From an uncultured Actinobaculum sp. (GTDB lineage: Bacteria; Actinomycetota; Actinomycetes; Actinomycetales; Actinomycetaceae), in contig CALIHR010000017.1 in assembly GCA_938020505.1 (NCBI GenBank), forward strand, positions 10,653 to 74,652: DNA of 64,000 nucleotides, given 5' to 3'. A program made the translations under genes and the position numbers. The notes under the pieces were generated by a model, which had not been told where the DNA came from, did no database searches, and saw only the letters and a list, made by a program, of their open reading frames with translations. How positions within the stretch are numbered: the stretch's first letter is position 1; every line of letters starts with the position of its first letter. Positions 1 to 9,168 of this stretch are shown in pieces.

Positions 1-1101
1 GCCCACGTGAACCGCAATGTTGTCGGCCTTGTCGACGTCGCCTACCGTCACGGCCGCATGGAGTTGATCTTGATTCTCGCCGGGTTCGACGGGGTCGTAA
101 AGAAGGAGCTGCGACGTGCCGTTGTATTGGGCGCCCTGCTTAAGAGCAGTCTTGAGCTTGTCGAGTTCCGCCTGCCTGTCGAGTTCGCTCTTCGCACGGG
201 AGAACTCGTCGTCGCTGCAGGGCGGAGCCCCTTCTCGACCGCCGGCCACCCACGCCTGATAGGCGGCGACCTTCTTCTCGTTGGACTCTTTCCTGCTGTT
301 CAGATCCGCGTAATCCCTGTCCAACCGATGGCGATTGGCCCTGTCTCGGGCCCAGGCGTCGACGCCGTCGAGGTTGCCGATGCGATCCGGTTCTTCGTCG
401 GCGAGCCTTTCCTGCTCCTCGCGGCTCAGCGAGTCCCACCATTCGGCGACGGCGCGGGTGTCGCTGGTGTCCTGAGGCATGGGAAGGGGCCCGTCCACGG
501 TGTGCTTGAGGGATCCTTCGGGCTTGACCTTGCCCTCTTCGATGTCGGTGAGAGCTTTCGAATACGCCTGGTCTATCTCGTCGGCTTTCTTGATCGCCTT
601 GTCGACGCGGTCGGCGCACTCGTTCACCGCTTGTTGCCTGGCGGCTTTGTTCATCTCGTAGGAAGTTCCCGCCGAAATGGCGGGGCCAACTACCGGCACG
701 GCGTAGCTCAACGGGTTCATCGCGGTGCTGAGAGCCACGTCGCCCCAATCGGTGCCGCTCGTGTCCTCCACAGTTCCGTCCGAATAGATGGTCAAACCCG
801 AGCCTTCGGCGTGCGCCTTCGCGTCCCTCACCAGGCCCTGCACCGTGCCCATGCCCTGCTGCATCGTGGACGTCGCGGTTTTCATCGCCCGCAGGTTCAC
901 GATGAACTGGGCGACGTCCTTGTCGATCTCTTCGACCTTCTTATCCGCCGCCTTGCGGGCGTCGCCCTGCCAGCTCGTCGACTTGTTGAGCTCGAGGATT
1001 TCACGCCCCCATTCTTCCGCCGCCTTCTCTCGAACGCACAGTTGTTGATACTCGGTTTCGAGGGTCGACTCTTCCCAATCGGTGATGTCGCTCCATTGCA
1101 T
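1..1101 (-). CDS. DUF1023-type alpha/beta hydrolase with W-x-G helical head, truncated by window edge
   Basis: The first 367 codons of a minus-strand gene that runs off the left edge. It starts with ATG (MQWSD) and AGAAAGGA lies about 8 nt upstream. The first ~110 residues look helical and include SWQGDARKAA, a W-x-G turn typical of WXG100-like proteins. After ~residue 200 come WWDSLSREEQERL and IGNLDGVDAWARDRANR, then VGDVDKADNIAVHVG at the edge. This series is the signature of the actinobacterial DUF1023 alpha/beta-hydrolase family, often linked to type VII secretion. The catalytic Ser and His lie outside the window, so activity cannot be judged. The repeat-tailed gene lies 105 bp upstream on the same strand, probably in one operon. 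Family assignment rests on motif memory; secretion by T7SS is inference. Confidence 0.8.
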   Translation of the reverse strand, partial: MQWSDITDWEESTLETEYQQLCVREKAAEEWGREILELNKSTSWQGDARKAADKKVEEIDKDVAQFIVNLRAMKTATSTMQQGMGTVQGLVRDAKAHAEGSGLTIYSDGTVEDTSGTDWGDVALSTAMNPLSYAVPVVGPAISAGTSYEMNKAARQQAVNECADRVDKAIKKADEIDQAYSKALTDIEEGKVKPEGSLKHTVDGPLPMPQDTSDTRAVAEWWDSLSREEQERLADEEPDRIGNLDGVDAWARDRANRHRLDRDYADLNSRKESNEKKVAAYQAWVAGGREGAPPCSDDEFSRAKSELDRQAELDKLKTALKQGAQYNGTSQLLLYDPVEPGENQDQLHAAVTVGDVDKADNIAVHVG

Positions 1102-1206
1102 GGAGAAAGTCCTTTCTTAGCGCCGAAACGTCGGCAATTGAGCTCTGACGCGCTGTCGGTTTGCGCGCTTCGGGTTGCGCGATTTAAGTTCGCGCACGAT
1201 TCAGCC

Positions 1207-2595
1207 TCACGCGGTAGCGGCCGACGACGAACCGCCGGAGCCTTCCGCGCTGGGCATGGGAACCGGGGCGCCCGATCCCTGCGCGCTGGGAAGCGGGACG
1301 GCGTTGCCCGGATGCTCGACGTGCGGCATTGGAGCCGGAGCAAAGGCGCCCCCGTTGCCGCCGACGCCGGGAATCTGCGGGCCGTAGCTCGCCTCTCCCC
1401 CACGAGTGAAGACCGGAGGGTCAGAAGGCTCGATTCGCGGCATAGGAGCCGGATTTCCCGACGTCTCGGCGTGCGGCATCGGAACGGCGTCGCCGAAGTG
1501 CGCTGCGTGCGGCATCGGCGCCGGGGCGAACGAACCGGAGGAGTTCGTGACCGAATGGACGCTGCCGTGGGACGTGAAGATGGGATTGCCCGAGCCTTCC
1601 GCTCTGGGCATGGGAACCGGATTTCCCGCCCCTCCGACATTCGGCATGGGCGCGGCATTGCCCGGGGTCTCCGCATGCGGCATAGGCGCCGGGCCCAGAG
1701 AGCCCCCGTGAGAGCTTCCGCCGCCGGGAAGCTGGGACCCGTAGCTGTGCCCCTGCTCGACGGAGGGAAGAATCCTTCCGCTTTCGCCTTCGACGCGGGG
1801 CATCGGGGCGGCGTTTCCCGAGGTCTCCGCATGCGGCATGGGCGCGGGATTGCCCGAGCTCTCGACGTGGGGCATGGGCGCGGGGTGCGCCGATCCTCCG
1901 GCGTCAGACGAGAAGGAATCGGAGCCGCCGCTCATCAAACTGTGGATGCCGCCCAGAGCGCCTCCCAGCGAGTGATGGCCGCTATGGGAGCCGACGATCT
2001 GCCCACCCTGAGTCGAACCGTACGAGTGGCCGCCCGCGACTGATCCGCCGCCGCCTCCGCCAAGCAGGGAGCTCATGTCGCCGCTGCCGGGCGAACCCAA
2101 GATCTGGCCTGAGCCGCCGCCGGCGGGGCCGTACGAGTGGCCTTCTCCGGACGAGCCGCCAGCCCCGCCGCCGGCCGATCCGTAAGAATGTCCGCCGTCG
2201 GCGGCGGAACCGCCCCCTCCGCCGACGTCGCCGCCGCTGTCCCCTCCGCCGCCGATTTCGCCCACAAAGCTACCGTCGTCCCCGGAGGGGGTCATGTCCT
2301 GATACATCCTCGCCTCGTCCTGATCGGTTTGCTCGATCGTTTTCAACGTCGCCGCGAGATCGTCCGAGTAGTCGCTCAGCTGATGCTCGATGCCCTTGAG
2401 CTCGTTTGAAAGATGCTCGGACGTCGTCTTGACGGTCGAGGCCGCCTTGCCCCCTGAAATCTTCCCCGAGATGCTGTCGGCCGTGCCTTCCGTCCGCATC
2501 CGCTGGCTTTTAGCTGCGCAGTCTTGTGCGTTGCCGGCCTCCGTCGCCAGCTCCTTCGGATCCGCGGAAAGCGTGTCCGCCCCACCTGGTCCCAT
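1207..2595 (-). CDS. T7SS-associated-type protein: helical head plus long Gly/Pro/Met repeat tail
   Basis: Encodes 462 residues. The ATG at 2595 has AAGGGAG about 10 nt upstream; a TTG 18 nt earlier overlaps that site and is less likely. Residues ~1-105 form a soluble helical region without a signal peptide, similar in size and pattern to EspC/WXG100-like proteins. The remaining ~355 residues are low complexity: first Gly-rich with several HSYG boxes (GGHSYG, EGHSYG, QGHSYG), then about a dozen imperfect copies of a 13-residue unit around GNPAPMPHAE, ending in a Ser/Gly/Ala tail. The gene lies just upstream of the DUF1023-type hydrolase on the same strand, suggesting a co-secreted pair. The function is unknown. 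The repeat DNA makes long antisense open frames that should not be annotated. Confidence 0.75.
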   Translation of the reverse strand: MGPGGADTLSADPKELATEAGNAQDCAAKSQRMRTEGTADSISGKISGGKAASTVKTTSEHLSNELKGIEHQLSDYSDDLAATLKTIEQTDQDEARMYQDMTPSGDDGSFVGEIGGGGDSGGDVGGGGGSAADGGHSYGSAGGGAGGSSGEGHSYGPAGGGSGQILGSPGSGDMSSLLGGGGGGSVAGGHSYGSTQGGQIVGSHSGHHSLGGALGGIHSLMSGGSDSFSSDAGGSAHPAPMPHVESSGNPAPMPHAETSGNAAPMPRVEGESGRILPSVEQGHSYGSQLPGGGSSHGGSLGPAPMPHAETPGNAAPMPNVGGAGNPVPMPRAEGSGNPIFTSHGSVHSVTNSSGSFAPAPMPHAAHFGDAVPMPHAETSGNPAPMPRIEPSDPPVFTRGGEASYGPQIPGVGGNGGAFAPAPMPHVEHPGNAVPLPSAQGSGAPVPMPSAEGSGGSSSAATA

Positions 2596-3213
2596 GCGCG
2601 AAACTCCCTTCAAGTTCTTGGACGTTTGGTGCGACGTCGCTCTTAGGAGCCGTCATTCGGACGGCACAATCCAGCCGGGCTCCCAGTACGACGCCGCCCT
2701 TAAGCGGTCCAAAGTACCTTAAAGGATGGGCGGGCCAGATGAAAACCGTATCTTCCCTCCATTGGTGCGATTCACACGCCAAAAGTGCAGCGAAAGCCGG
2801 CTTTCCCTTGAAATGACGCGCGTTCCGTCGTCGCGCACGTCTGTTCGCATTCGGACGGAACTGCGGCATTCCGCGGCAAATCGTTCGCGCGATCTCGCAC
2901 GGCGCAAAGACCGCGGGCGAGCTCTCCGATTCGGAGAGGACGCCTCAAGAGGGCCCCGGCTTCTGATCAAGAGAACTCCGGCTCCTGAAAACGCCTGGAA
3001 AAGAACGAGGAAAGAGCGCTGCACAACGAAGGGGAAGATGTCACGCGGAATGCCATCTCGTTTGTGGCGAGCAACATACATTGCGGGTGGCGTCAAGGAT
3101 TCAAATACATTAGAATAGGATACCCGAACTTCTTGCCGTCGGTCCAGCGCGTGCACTCGTTCGGGTTCTTGCTGGCCGCGGTTTCACGCCGCGACGTCAG
3201 GGCCTGCGGCTCC
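2596..3213. other. Gene-free interval of 618 bp
   Basis: Only short overlapping frames without recognisable domains or convincing start signals are present. It separates two minus-strand genes and is somewhat richer in AT than its surroundings near 3060-3125, where TAGAAT and TAGGAT hexamers occur on the plus strand with no gene directly behind them. The promoter for the repeat-tailed gene presumably lies here but I cannot pinpoint it. Confidence 0.5.
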
Positions 3214-5463
3214 CTACTCGCGAGAGGCCGTTGTCGGGCTTTCTTTCTCTCGCACACCGGCCGCATCCCCTTGACCGGCAGCCGCTTCTTCCTCGCGACG
3301 CAGCGTGGCGACGAACCACAGCGGGACGGCAACGATCAGCCCAACGGCGGGCATCGTGACCCCGGAATCGTTGAGCAGCGCGGCGACGACGAGCGCCGAG
3401 AGAAGCGAAACCACCGACCGCCTCACGGTTTCGTCCTCGATCCGGAATCTTGCGAAGTGCCCGCGCCTGGCCAGCAGCCAAGCGACCGCGCAGATCGCCG
3501 CGACGATCGCGAGGGCGACGGGGATGAAGAGCGCATTGCCCCCGAATATCTGGGTGAACTTGCGCCAGATGATGGCAAGGCCGCCGCCGTCGAAGAAGGA
3601 CCCCACGAACTTGCCGAGGTGGGAGCGCTTGGGGGCCGGCTGAAGGTAGTCGAAGAGGGCGAACACGAAAGAAACGGCGACGGCGGCGGCCAGAACGGCG
3701 CCGAAGCGAAGCCAGGTGAGCCGTTTTCCGGCGACCATCGTGGCGAGGACGCCGAGGCCGACGACGATGACCGGCGGCCCGCCGAAGTCCGCGCCGAACT
3801 TCGCCGAACCGTCAAGGAGCGCGGCGAGCGCGCCCGTGCCCAAGATGACCGCCACGGCCCTCTTGCGCGGGACCCGCGCTGAGAGCCAAGCGAGCAGGAG
3901 CACGAGTCCGGCGACGAACATGGCGACGGCGTTGTTCGAGAAGCCGTAGAAACGCCAGCCCACAAGCGGCTGCATGCCCAGCAAAGCGGCCAGCTGGAGG
4001 GGATATCCGTGCCATATGCCGTCAAGGAGCACGTCGAGGGCCAAGGTCCCGGCGGTGACGCCGCCTATGACGGCGAACGGGGCGAAAGGCGACTTTCCGC
4101 GCAAAGCGACGAGCGCGAGAACGGCGGCGATGAGCACGACCCCCATGAGCAGGCTCGCGAGGGGATTCGACATCCTCCACCAGGGGATGAGGTTGACGAG
4201 CAGGGTCGAGACCGGAAGGGCGGCCGTGAGGGCGCTCAACTGCACGAAGAAGCGCTCATTTGTCTCGGTCCACCTGTACGACTTCCGCTTGGCCCACATG
4301 AGGAGGATCGCCGCGGAGAGCGCAGCGAGCAGAACGTAAAAGGAGCCGGAAAGCGAGCGGGTCACCTGCGCGCGGGTGTGTTCGGCGTCGAGCCGGGCGA
4401 TGTTCGCCTCCCCGTCGAAGGCCTCGACGGTTGTGATTGCCGAGCCTATTGTGTTGCCGCGGGCGTGCGGCCCCGCGCCGAGCCAGCCGACCAGCGTGGG
4501 CATGATGTCAGTGACCTGGATGAGCCCCGGCTGCCGCGTCGAGTCCGACGTCGCGAGCGCCGGCCCGCCCATGCGAGGCCCGGCGGCGGCGAAATAGCCC
4601 AAATGCGGCCGCGAGGATTCGGCGTCGGCGACGTTCGCCACGAGCACGGTGGCGTTGGGCGACTTTTTGCGAATCTGCCTGACAAGCATCCCGAACCGCG
4701 CATCGACGTAGGAGATCTGCTGCTTCACCTCGTCGGGCGCCGCGCCCTCGGGCGTGAAGTACTCGCGCAGGCGCTGGGCGATTCCCGGGGCCTGGACGGG
4801 ATGGTTCTCGCTCAGTTCGCTGCCGGGGTAGCGGACCGCGCCGAGGTCGATCACCGTGACGTCCGCATCGGACTTGGCGTAGGCTCGCGCCGCGCCGCCG
4901 ACGTCGCCGTCCTCCCCCGAAACCGGCAGCGGGGCGAGGGCCGCATAGCCGCCGGGAAGGCGGCCGTCCGTCTTGGCGAGGGCGAGGGCCGCGCCCGAGC
5001 CGACGGCGAGGGCGCTGCGCCCTCGGAGAGCCTCGCCGAGCGCGCCGATCTTTGCCTTGTAACTGCTGGAGGCGTTGGCCTCTTTCAGACGGGCCCACCG
5101 GGCCGGGGCCTTGCCCGCCACGGTCGGCAGGCGGCAGCCGTCGTCGATCGTGCGCTGCCCGGCCCCGAGGGCCGTCCACCCTTCCACGGGGCACGCGGTC
5201 TCGCGGACCGTGCGCGCCACGATGTTGGAAACCGCCGCTTTCTTGCCGAATTCGTACAGGTGAGGGGCGGTCTTCCGGGTCACGTCCGTCCAGCTGACGC
5301 CCGAGAATCCGACGACGACGACGGGCCCTCTCCCGCCGCCCTCGGCCGTGGGCTTCCCCGCACGAGCCGTTCCCCCCGCCCGAGCTGGCGCACACACCCC
5401 GGCGAAAACCGCGAGCAATGCCACTACGAAGAGGATCGTTTGGCGAGCGGAGCGAAGGACCAT
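3214..5463 (-). CDS. Alkaline-phosphatase-superfamily-like ectodomain fused to polytopic membrane domain
   Basis: 749 residues. A signal peptide (residues 1-29, ending near APARAGG) precedes an extracytoplasmic domain of about 340 residues that begins VVVVGFSGVSWTDV, with CPVEGWTALGAG and later DIMPTLVGWLG; this resembles the alkaline phosphatase/sulfatase fold. From ~residue 375 on there are about 9-11 hydrophobic helices. Membrane motifs RFYGFSNNAV, FGADFGGP and LNDSGV are shared with the paralogue at 23356-26235, so polar residues inside the membrane are conserved. The start is supported by a TAGGCT box exactly 6 nt upstream, indicating a leaderless mRNA. The substrate is unknown; a role in cell-envelope phosphate or glycan chemistry is inference. 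The canonical metal-binding set is not obvious. Confidence 0.7.
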   Translation of the reverse strand: MVLRSARQTILFVVALLAVFAGVCAPARAGGTARAGKPTAEGGGRGPVVVVGFSGVSWTDVTRKTAPHLYEFGKKAAVSNIVARTVRETACPVEGWTALGAGQRTIDDGCRLPTVAGKAPARWARLKEANASSSYKAKIGALGEALRGRSALAVGSGAALALAKTDGRLPGGYAALAPLPVSGEDGDVGGAARAYAKSDADVTVIDLGAVRYPGSELSENHPVQAPGIAQRLREYFTPEGAAPDEVKQQISYVDARFGMLVRQIRKKSPNATVLVANVADAESSRPHLGYFAAAGPRMGGPALATSDSTRQPGLIQVTDIMPTLVGWLGAGPHARGNTIGSAITTVEAFDGEANIARLDAEHTRAQVTRSLSGSFYVLLAALSAAILLMWAKRKSYRWTETNERFFVQLSALTAALPVSTLLVNLIPWWRMSNPLASLLMGVVLIAAVLALVALRGKSPFAPFAVIGGVTAGTLALDVLLDGIWHGYPLQLAALLGMQPLVGWRFYGFSNNAVAMFVAGLVLLLAWLSARVPRKRAVAVILGTGALAALLDGSAKFGADFGGPPVIVVGLGVLATMVAGKRLTWLRFGAVLAAAVAVSFVFALFDYLQPAPKRSHLGKFVGSFFDGGGLAIIWRKFTQIFGGNALFIPVALAIVAAICAVAWLLARRGHFARFRIEDETVRRSVVSLLSALVVAALLNDSGVTMPAVGLIVAVPLWFVATLRREEEAAAGQGDAAGVREKESPTTASRE

Positions 5464-5469
5464 GAGACC

Positions 5470-5475
5470 AGCCTA
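5470..5475 (-). promoter_or_regulatory. -10 box TAGGCT, leaderless start of the phosphatase-like membrane gene
   Basis: Six nucleotides separate the hexamer from the ATG at 5463. This places the transcription start at or next to the A of the start codon. Confidence 0.5.
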
Positions 5476-5737
5476 TCGGAAGCGACGCAAACGGCATGCA
5501 CTGCGGCCAAGCGCGCGTACCCCACAAATCTGTGAGACCGCCCGGCGAATCGGCGGCTTGCGCCGAGTCTCAGAGCCTCCCGCGGACACGCGAAACCGCG
5601 GAGAGAGCCGGCATGCGGCGTGCCGCGGCCGGGCCAAGCCGTCGCCCACATTTCGGAGGGTTGGCCCGTCCGCGCGGAAACCGGCAGGTAAAGTGTGCGA
5701 GCGAGAACAAGGTGCGCGAGCGAGCAGAAGGAGACCG

Positions 5738-6685
5738 ATGAGCGCGTCAGAGCAGGCCCCCCTGCGCTTTTCATTCCTGGGACCGGCCGGAACGTTCACA
5801 TACGCGGCGTTGAGACAGGTGGCCTCGCCGGATTCGGTCGAGATTCCGGCGCTCGACGTCCCGATGGCGCTCAGGCTCGTGCGCTCGGGAGAGGCGGACT
5901 ACGCCGTCGTCCCAATCGAAAACTCCGTCGAGGGCGGGGTCAACGCAACGCTCGACGCGCTGACGGACGGCTCCGCGCTGCAGATCAAGGCGGAGATGCT
6001 TGTGCCGATCGCGTTCTCGCTCGCGGTCAGGCCGGGCACGCGCCGCGAGGACATCCGCGCCATTTCGACCCACTCGCACGCGTGGGCGCAATGCCGCGGA
6101 TGGATAGCCGAGCGCCTCGGCGCGGTGGTCCACGTGCCGGCGACGTCGACCGCGGCCGGCGCGAAAACCCTCGCCGAATCGGACAATCCCGGCTTCGAGG
6201 CGGCCCTCTGCCCGCCCGCCACCGTCGAACTCATGGGCCTCGAGTCGCTTTCCGACGACGTCGCCGACAAACCCGGCGCCGTCACCCGGTTCATCATGGT
6301 GGGCCTTCCCGGGCCGCAGCCGGAGAGGACGGGCGCGGACAAAACCACCCTGCTGGTCCAGCTCCCGCACGACGAGGCCGGCGCGCTGCTGAGCATGCTC
6401 GAGCAGTTCAGCGCCCGCGGGATCAACCTCTCGCGGATCGAGTCGCGGCCGATCGGCGACTCGCTGGGCCGCTACGCCTTCTCGATCGACGCCGAGGGCC
6501 ACCTGTGCGACGAGCGCATCCAGGCCGTTCTCATAGGTTTGCACCGCGTGTGCCCGCAGATCGTCTTCCTCGGCTCCTACCCTTCTGCCAGCGGCGAGAG
6601 GATCAGGCCGCGCCCCGGAACGTCCGACGCCGACTTCCGGGCAGGGCGCGAGTTCGTCGAGAGGCTGCTGGACGGGCGGGCGTAA
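5738..6685 (+). CDS. pheA: Prephenate dehydratase
   Basis: 315 residues. Converts prephenate to phenylpyruvate in phenylalanine synthesis (cytosolic). The ATG (MSASEQAP) has AGAAGGAG about 6 nt upstream; a longer frame reaching 5348 is not coding. The N-terminal prephenate dehydratase domain shows GPAGTFTYAAL, the substrate-binding stretch PIENSVEGGVNATLDAL and TRFIMVG. The C-terminal ACT domain (about residues 205-285) has ARGINLSRIESRPIG, including the ESRP motif that binds regulatory phenylalanine. There is no chorismate mutase domain, so this is the monofunctional form. It is convergent with the next gene, with only 5 bp between the stops. Confidence 0.95.
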   Translation: MSASEQAPLRFSFLGPAGTFTYAALRQVASPDSVEIPALDVPMALRLVRSGEADYAVVPIENSVEGGVNATLDALTDGSALQIKAEMLVPIAFSLAVRPGTRREDIRAISTHSHAWAQCRGWIAERLGAVVHVPATSTAAGAKTLAESDNPGFEAALCPPATVELMGLESLSDDVADKPGAVTRFIMVGLPGPQPERTGADKTTLLVQLPHDEAGALLSMLEQFSARGINLSRIESRPIGDSLGRYAFSIDAEGHLCDERIQAVLIGLHRVCPQIVFLGSYPSASGERIRPRPGTSDADFRAGREFVERLLDGRA

Positions 6686-6690
6686 ACCCC

Positions 6691-7830
6691 TCACAGCACG
6701 TGGACGGTGAGCGCCAGCGGGTCGATTTCTGCTGTGACTTTCGTGGCGTATCCGAGGGCGTCGCCGTCGGCCTCGACGAACTCGGGCCGGTCGGCGGTGA
6801 CCGTCGCCGAGCGCATGCGCCGCAGGTCGATCGTGCCCGCCGAGGGCAGAATCGTCCGGCGCACGCCGATCCCCTGCAGGCCCATCCGCCGCATGACGTC
6901 GCCCCAGCCGAAGATCCAGCCCTTGGTGTCCAGCAGCACGAGGTCGAGCCAGCCGTCGTCGATGCGGGCGTCCGGCGCGAGCACGAAACCCGCGGGAAGC
7001 CGAGCGCAATTGGCGAAAAGGATCGACCTGGCCTCAACTCCGAAGCTGTTTGAGCCGTCGCCGGCCACCACCGTCGCGTTCACGCGCGAACGCCGCATGA
7101 ACTTGAAGCCGGAAACGAGGTAGGCGCCCCAGCCCATGGCGTGCTTGAGCCCGTGGTCGGCGTCGTTCATGACGTCGGCGTCGAAGCCCATCCCGGCGAT
7201 CACCAGGAACGGCTCGCACCCGGCGAAGGGCCGCGCGTCCGGCCCCATGTCGGCGATCTTCGCCAGCTCGTTTTCCGTGGGCTCCGGGGCGCTGATCCGT
7301 CCGACGTCGATCCGCTGCAGCCTTCCGGTCAAGGCCACCATGGCGAGGTTGCTCAGCGAGGAGCCGAGCGGAAGGTTGAGGTTGCGGGCCAGCAGATTTC
7401 CCGTTCCGAGCGGAAGGATACCGAGCGGAATGTCGGTTCCGGCGAGCTGCCCGGCGACGGCGCGCACCGTCCCGTCCCCGCCCGCGGCAATCACCACGGC
7501 CGGCCCCTCCGCCAAGGCGGCGCGGGTTTGGCCCGCTCCCGGATCGTCGGGGGTCGTGCCGTACCAGCGGGTGGCGGAATACCCGGCGTCGGCCGCGGCC
7601 TGTTCGACCACCGCCTTGAGGTCCCCCATGTCCCCGATCTTCGTGGGGTTGACGACGACGGCCACCGTTCTCTCGCCCGTCCCCTCGGTTTCCTGCGGCA
7701 GGATCCCCGCCGACGCCGCGTTGGCGTGCACGAGCCGGCTCCTCAGGGCGCCGATCGAGGCGCGATTGTGCAGCGAGAGGCCGAGAGCCGCAAGAGCCAG
7801 TGTGAACGTCAGCCACCAATGCCAAGTCAT
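6691..7830 (-). CDS. Diacylglycerol kinase-like lipid kinase
   Basis: 379 residues. One N-terminal hydrophobic helix (WWLTFTLALAALGLSL) anchors the protein. The catalytic domain begins at about residue 57 with VVVNPTKIGDM and contains the nucleotide-binding signature AAGGDGTVRAVAG followed by GILPLGTGNLLARNL, which is diagnostic of the DAGK/YegS/sphingosine kinase superfamily. The C-terminal beta-rich part matches the second domain of this family. It likely phosphorylates a membrane lipid such as diacylglycerol; the substrate is not predictable from sequence. A TAACCT box 6 nt upstream of the ATG supports a leaderless start. It is divergent from serS with 75 bp between starts. Confidence 0.85.
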   Translation of the reverse strand: MTWHWWLTFTLALAALGLSLHNRASIGALRSRLVHANAASAGILPQETEGTGERTVAVVVNPTKIGDMGDLKAVVEQAAADAGYSATRWYGTTPDDPGAGQTRAALAEGPAVVIAAGGDGTVRAVAGQLAGTDIPLGILPLGTGNLLARNLNLPLGSSLSNLAMVALTGRLQRIDVGRISAPEPTENELAKIADMGPDARPFAGCEPFLVIAGMGFDADVMNDADHGLKHAMGWGAYLVSGFKFMRRSRVNATVVAGDGSNSFGVEARSILFANCARLPAGFVLAPDARIDDGWLDLVLLDTKGWIFGWGDVMRRMGLQGIGVRRTILPSAGTIDLRRMRSATVTADRPEFVEADGDALGYATKVTAEIDPLALTVHVL

Positions 7831-7836
7831 GCTCTA

Positions 7837-7842
7837 AGGTTA
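7837..7842 (-). promoter_or_regulatory. -10 box TAACCT of the lipid kinase gene
   Basis: The hexamer sits 6 nt upstream of the ATG at 7830. No ribosome binding site is present, as expected for a leaderless mRNA. Confidence 0.45.
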
Positions 7843-7893
7843 ATGCGATCGAAGAGTAAGAGGAGTCATCTGCGAGCACTGCGCGCAACGACG

Positions 7894-7899
7894 TAGAAT
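7894..7899 (+). promoter_or_regulatory. -10 box TAGAAT of serS, leaderless start
   Basis: TAGAAT is followed by 6 nt and the serS ATG. An AGGAG lies at 7861-7865, about 40 nt from the start, too far to act as its ribosome binding site. Confidence 0.5.
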
Positions 7900-7905
7900 T
7901 GCCAC

Positions 7906-9168
7906 ATGATCGACATCCGCTTTGTACGTGAGAATCCCGACGCGGTGCGCGAGTCCCAGCGCCGCCGCGGCAACGACGAGGCCTCGGTGGATGCGCTGCT
8001 GGCCGCCGACGAGGCCCGCAGGTCGACCCTCCAGGCCTTCGAGACCGCCCGCGCCTCGCAGAAGGAGCTCTCGCGTTCGATCGGAAAGGCGAGCCCCGAG
8101 GAGCGCCAGGCGATTTTGGCCGAGGCGAAGGCGCTGGCCGAGCGGGTCAAGCAGCTGGAGGCCGCGGCGAACGAGGCCGAGCAGGCCTGCCTTCAGGCCA
8201 ATGCGGCAATCCAGAACATCGTGCTGGACGGCGTTCCGGCCGGCGGCGAGGAGGATTACGAGGTCCTCAAGCACGTGGGCGAGCCCCGGGTCTTTGATTT
8301 CGAGCCGAAGGACCACCTCGACGTCGCCGAGGCGCTTGACGCGATCGACATGGCGCGCGGCACGAAGGTCTCCGGCTCGCGCTTCTACTACCTCAAGGGC
8401 GTGGGCGCGCGGCTCGAGCTCGCGCTGCTGACGATGGCCGTGGACCAGGCGGAGGCCGCCGGCTTCACGATGATGACCACGCCGACCCTCGTCAATCCCG
8501 ACATTATGGCCGGAACCGGCTTCCTGGGCGCGCACTCGGACGAGATCTACTACCTTCCCGCGGACGACCAGTACCTTGTGGGCACCTCGGAGGTGGCCCT
8601 GGCCGGATACCACAAGGACGAGATCGTCGACCTTTCGAACGGCCCGCTGCGCTACGCCGGATGGTCCTCCTGCTATCGCCGCGAGGCCGGCTCCTACGGC
8701 AAGGACACGCGCGGGATCATCCGCGTCCACCAGTTCAACAAGGTGGAGATGTTCTCCTACTGCCGCGTGGAAGAGGCCGAGGAGGAGCATCGCCGCTTCC
8801 TTGCGTGGGAGGAGGAGATGCTCGCGAAGGTCGAGCTGCCCTACCGCGTCATCAACACCGCTGCCGGCGACCTGGGTTCCTCGGCCGCGCAGAAGTTCGA
8901 CTGCGAGGCCTGGCTCCCCACTCAGAATCGCTTCATGGAGGTCACGTCGACGTCGAATTGCACCACATTCCAGGCGCGGCGGCTCGGAATCCGGGAGAGG
9001 TTCGACGGCGAGACCCGCACGGCGGCCACGCTGAACGGGACCCTCGCGACCACGCGCTGGCTGGTCGCCCTGTTCGAAAACCACCAGCGCTCCGACGGCT
9101 CGCTGTACATCCCCGAGGCGCTGCGGCCATACCTTGGCGGGCGCGAGAGCTTCGAGCCCGTTGCCTGA
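7906..9168 (+). CDS. serS: Serine--tRNA ligase
   Basis: 420 residues, normal length for bacterial SerRS. Attaches serine to tRNA-Ser; two tRNA-Ser genes lie in this window. The N-terminus (MIDIRFVRENPDAVRES) leads into the long antiparallel coiled-coil arm (about residues 30-105) that contacts the tRNA variable arm. The class II core follows: GTSEVALAGYHKDEI, motif 2 region YRREAGSYGKDTRGIIRVHQF, and motif 3 region GTLATTRWLVALFENHQ near the C-terminus. The start is fixed by the family N-terminus and by the leaderless promoter box. The HAD gene downstream overlaps or abuts the stop, so they are probably cotranscribed. Confidence 0.97.
   Translation: MIDIRFVRENPDAVRESQRRRGNDEASVDALLAADEARRSTLQAFETARASQKELSRSIGKASPEERQAILAEAKALAERVKQLEAAANEAEQACLQANAAIQNIVLDGVPAGGEEDYEVLKHVGEPRVFDFEPKDHLDVAEALDAIDMARGTKVSGSRFYYLKGVGARLELALLTMAVDQAEAAGFTMMTTPTLVNPDIMAGTGFLGAHSDEIYYLPADDQYLVGTSEVALAGYHKDEIVDLSNGPLRYAGWSSCYRREAGSYGKDTRGIIRVHQFNKVEMFSYCRVEEAEEEHRRFLAWEEEMLAKVELPYRVINTAAGDLGSSAAQKFDCEAWLPTQNRFMEVTSTSNCTTFQARRLGIRERFDGETRTAATLNGTLATTRWLVALFENHQRSDGSLYIPEALRPYLGGRESFEPVA

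Noticed and set aside
7..2043. A 678-codon open frame on the plus strand
   Set aside because: It lies antisense to the DUF1023 hydrolase and the repeat-tailed gene, is arginine-rich without domains, and the minus-strand genes have good starts and recognisable motifs.
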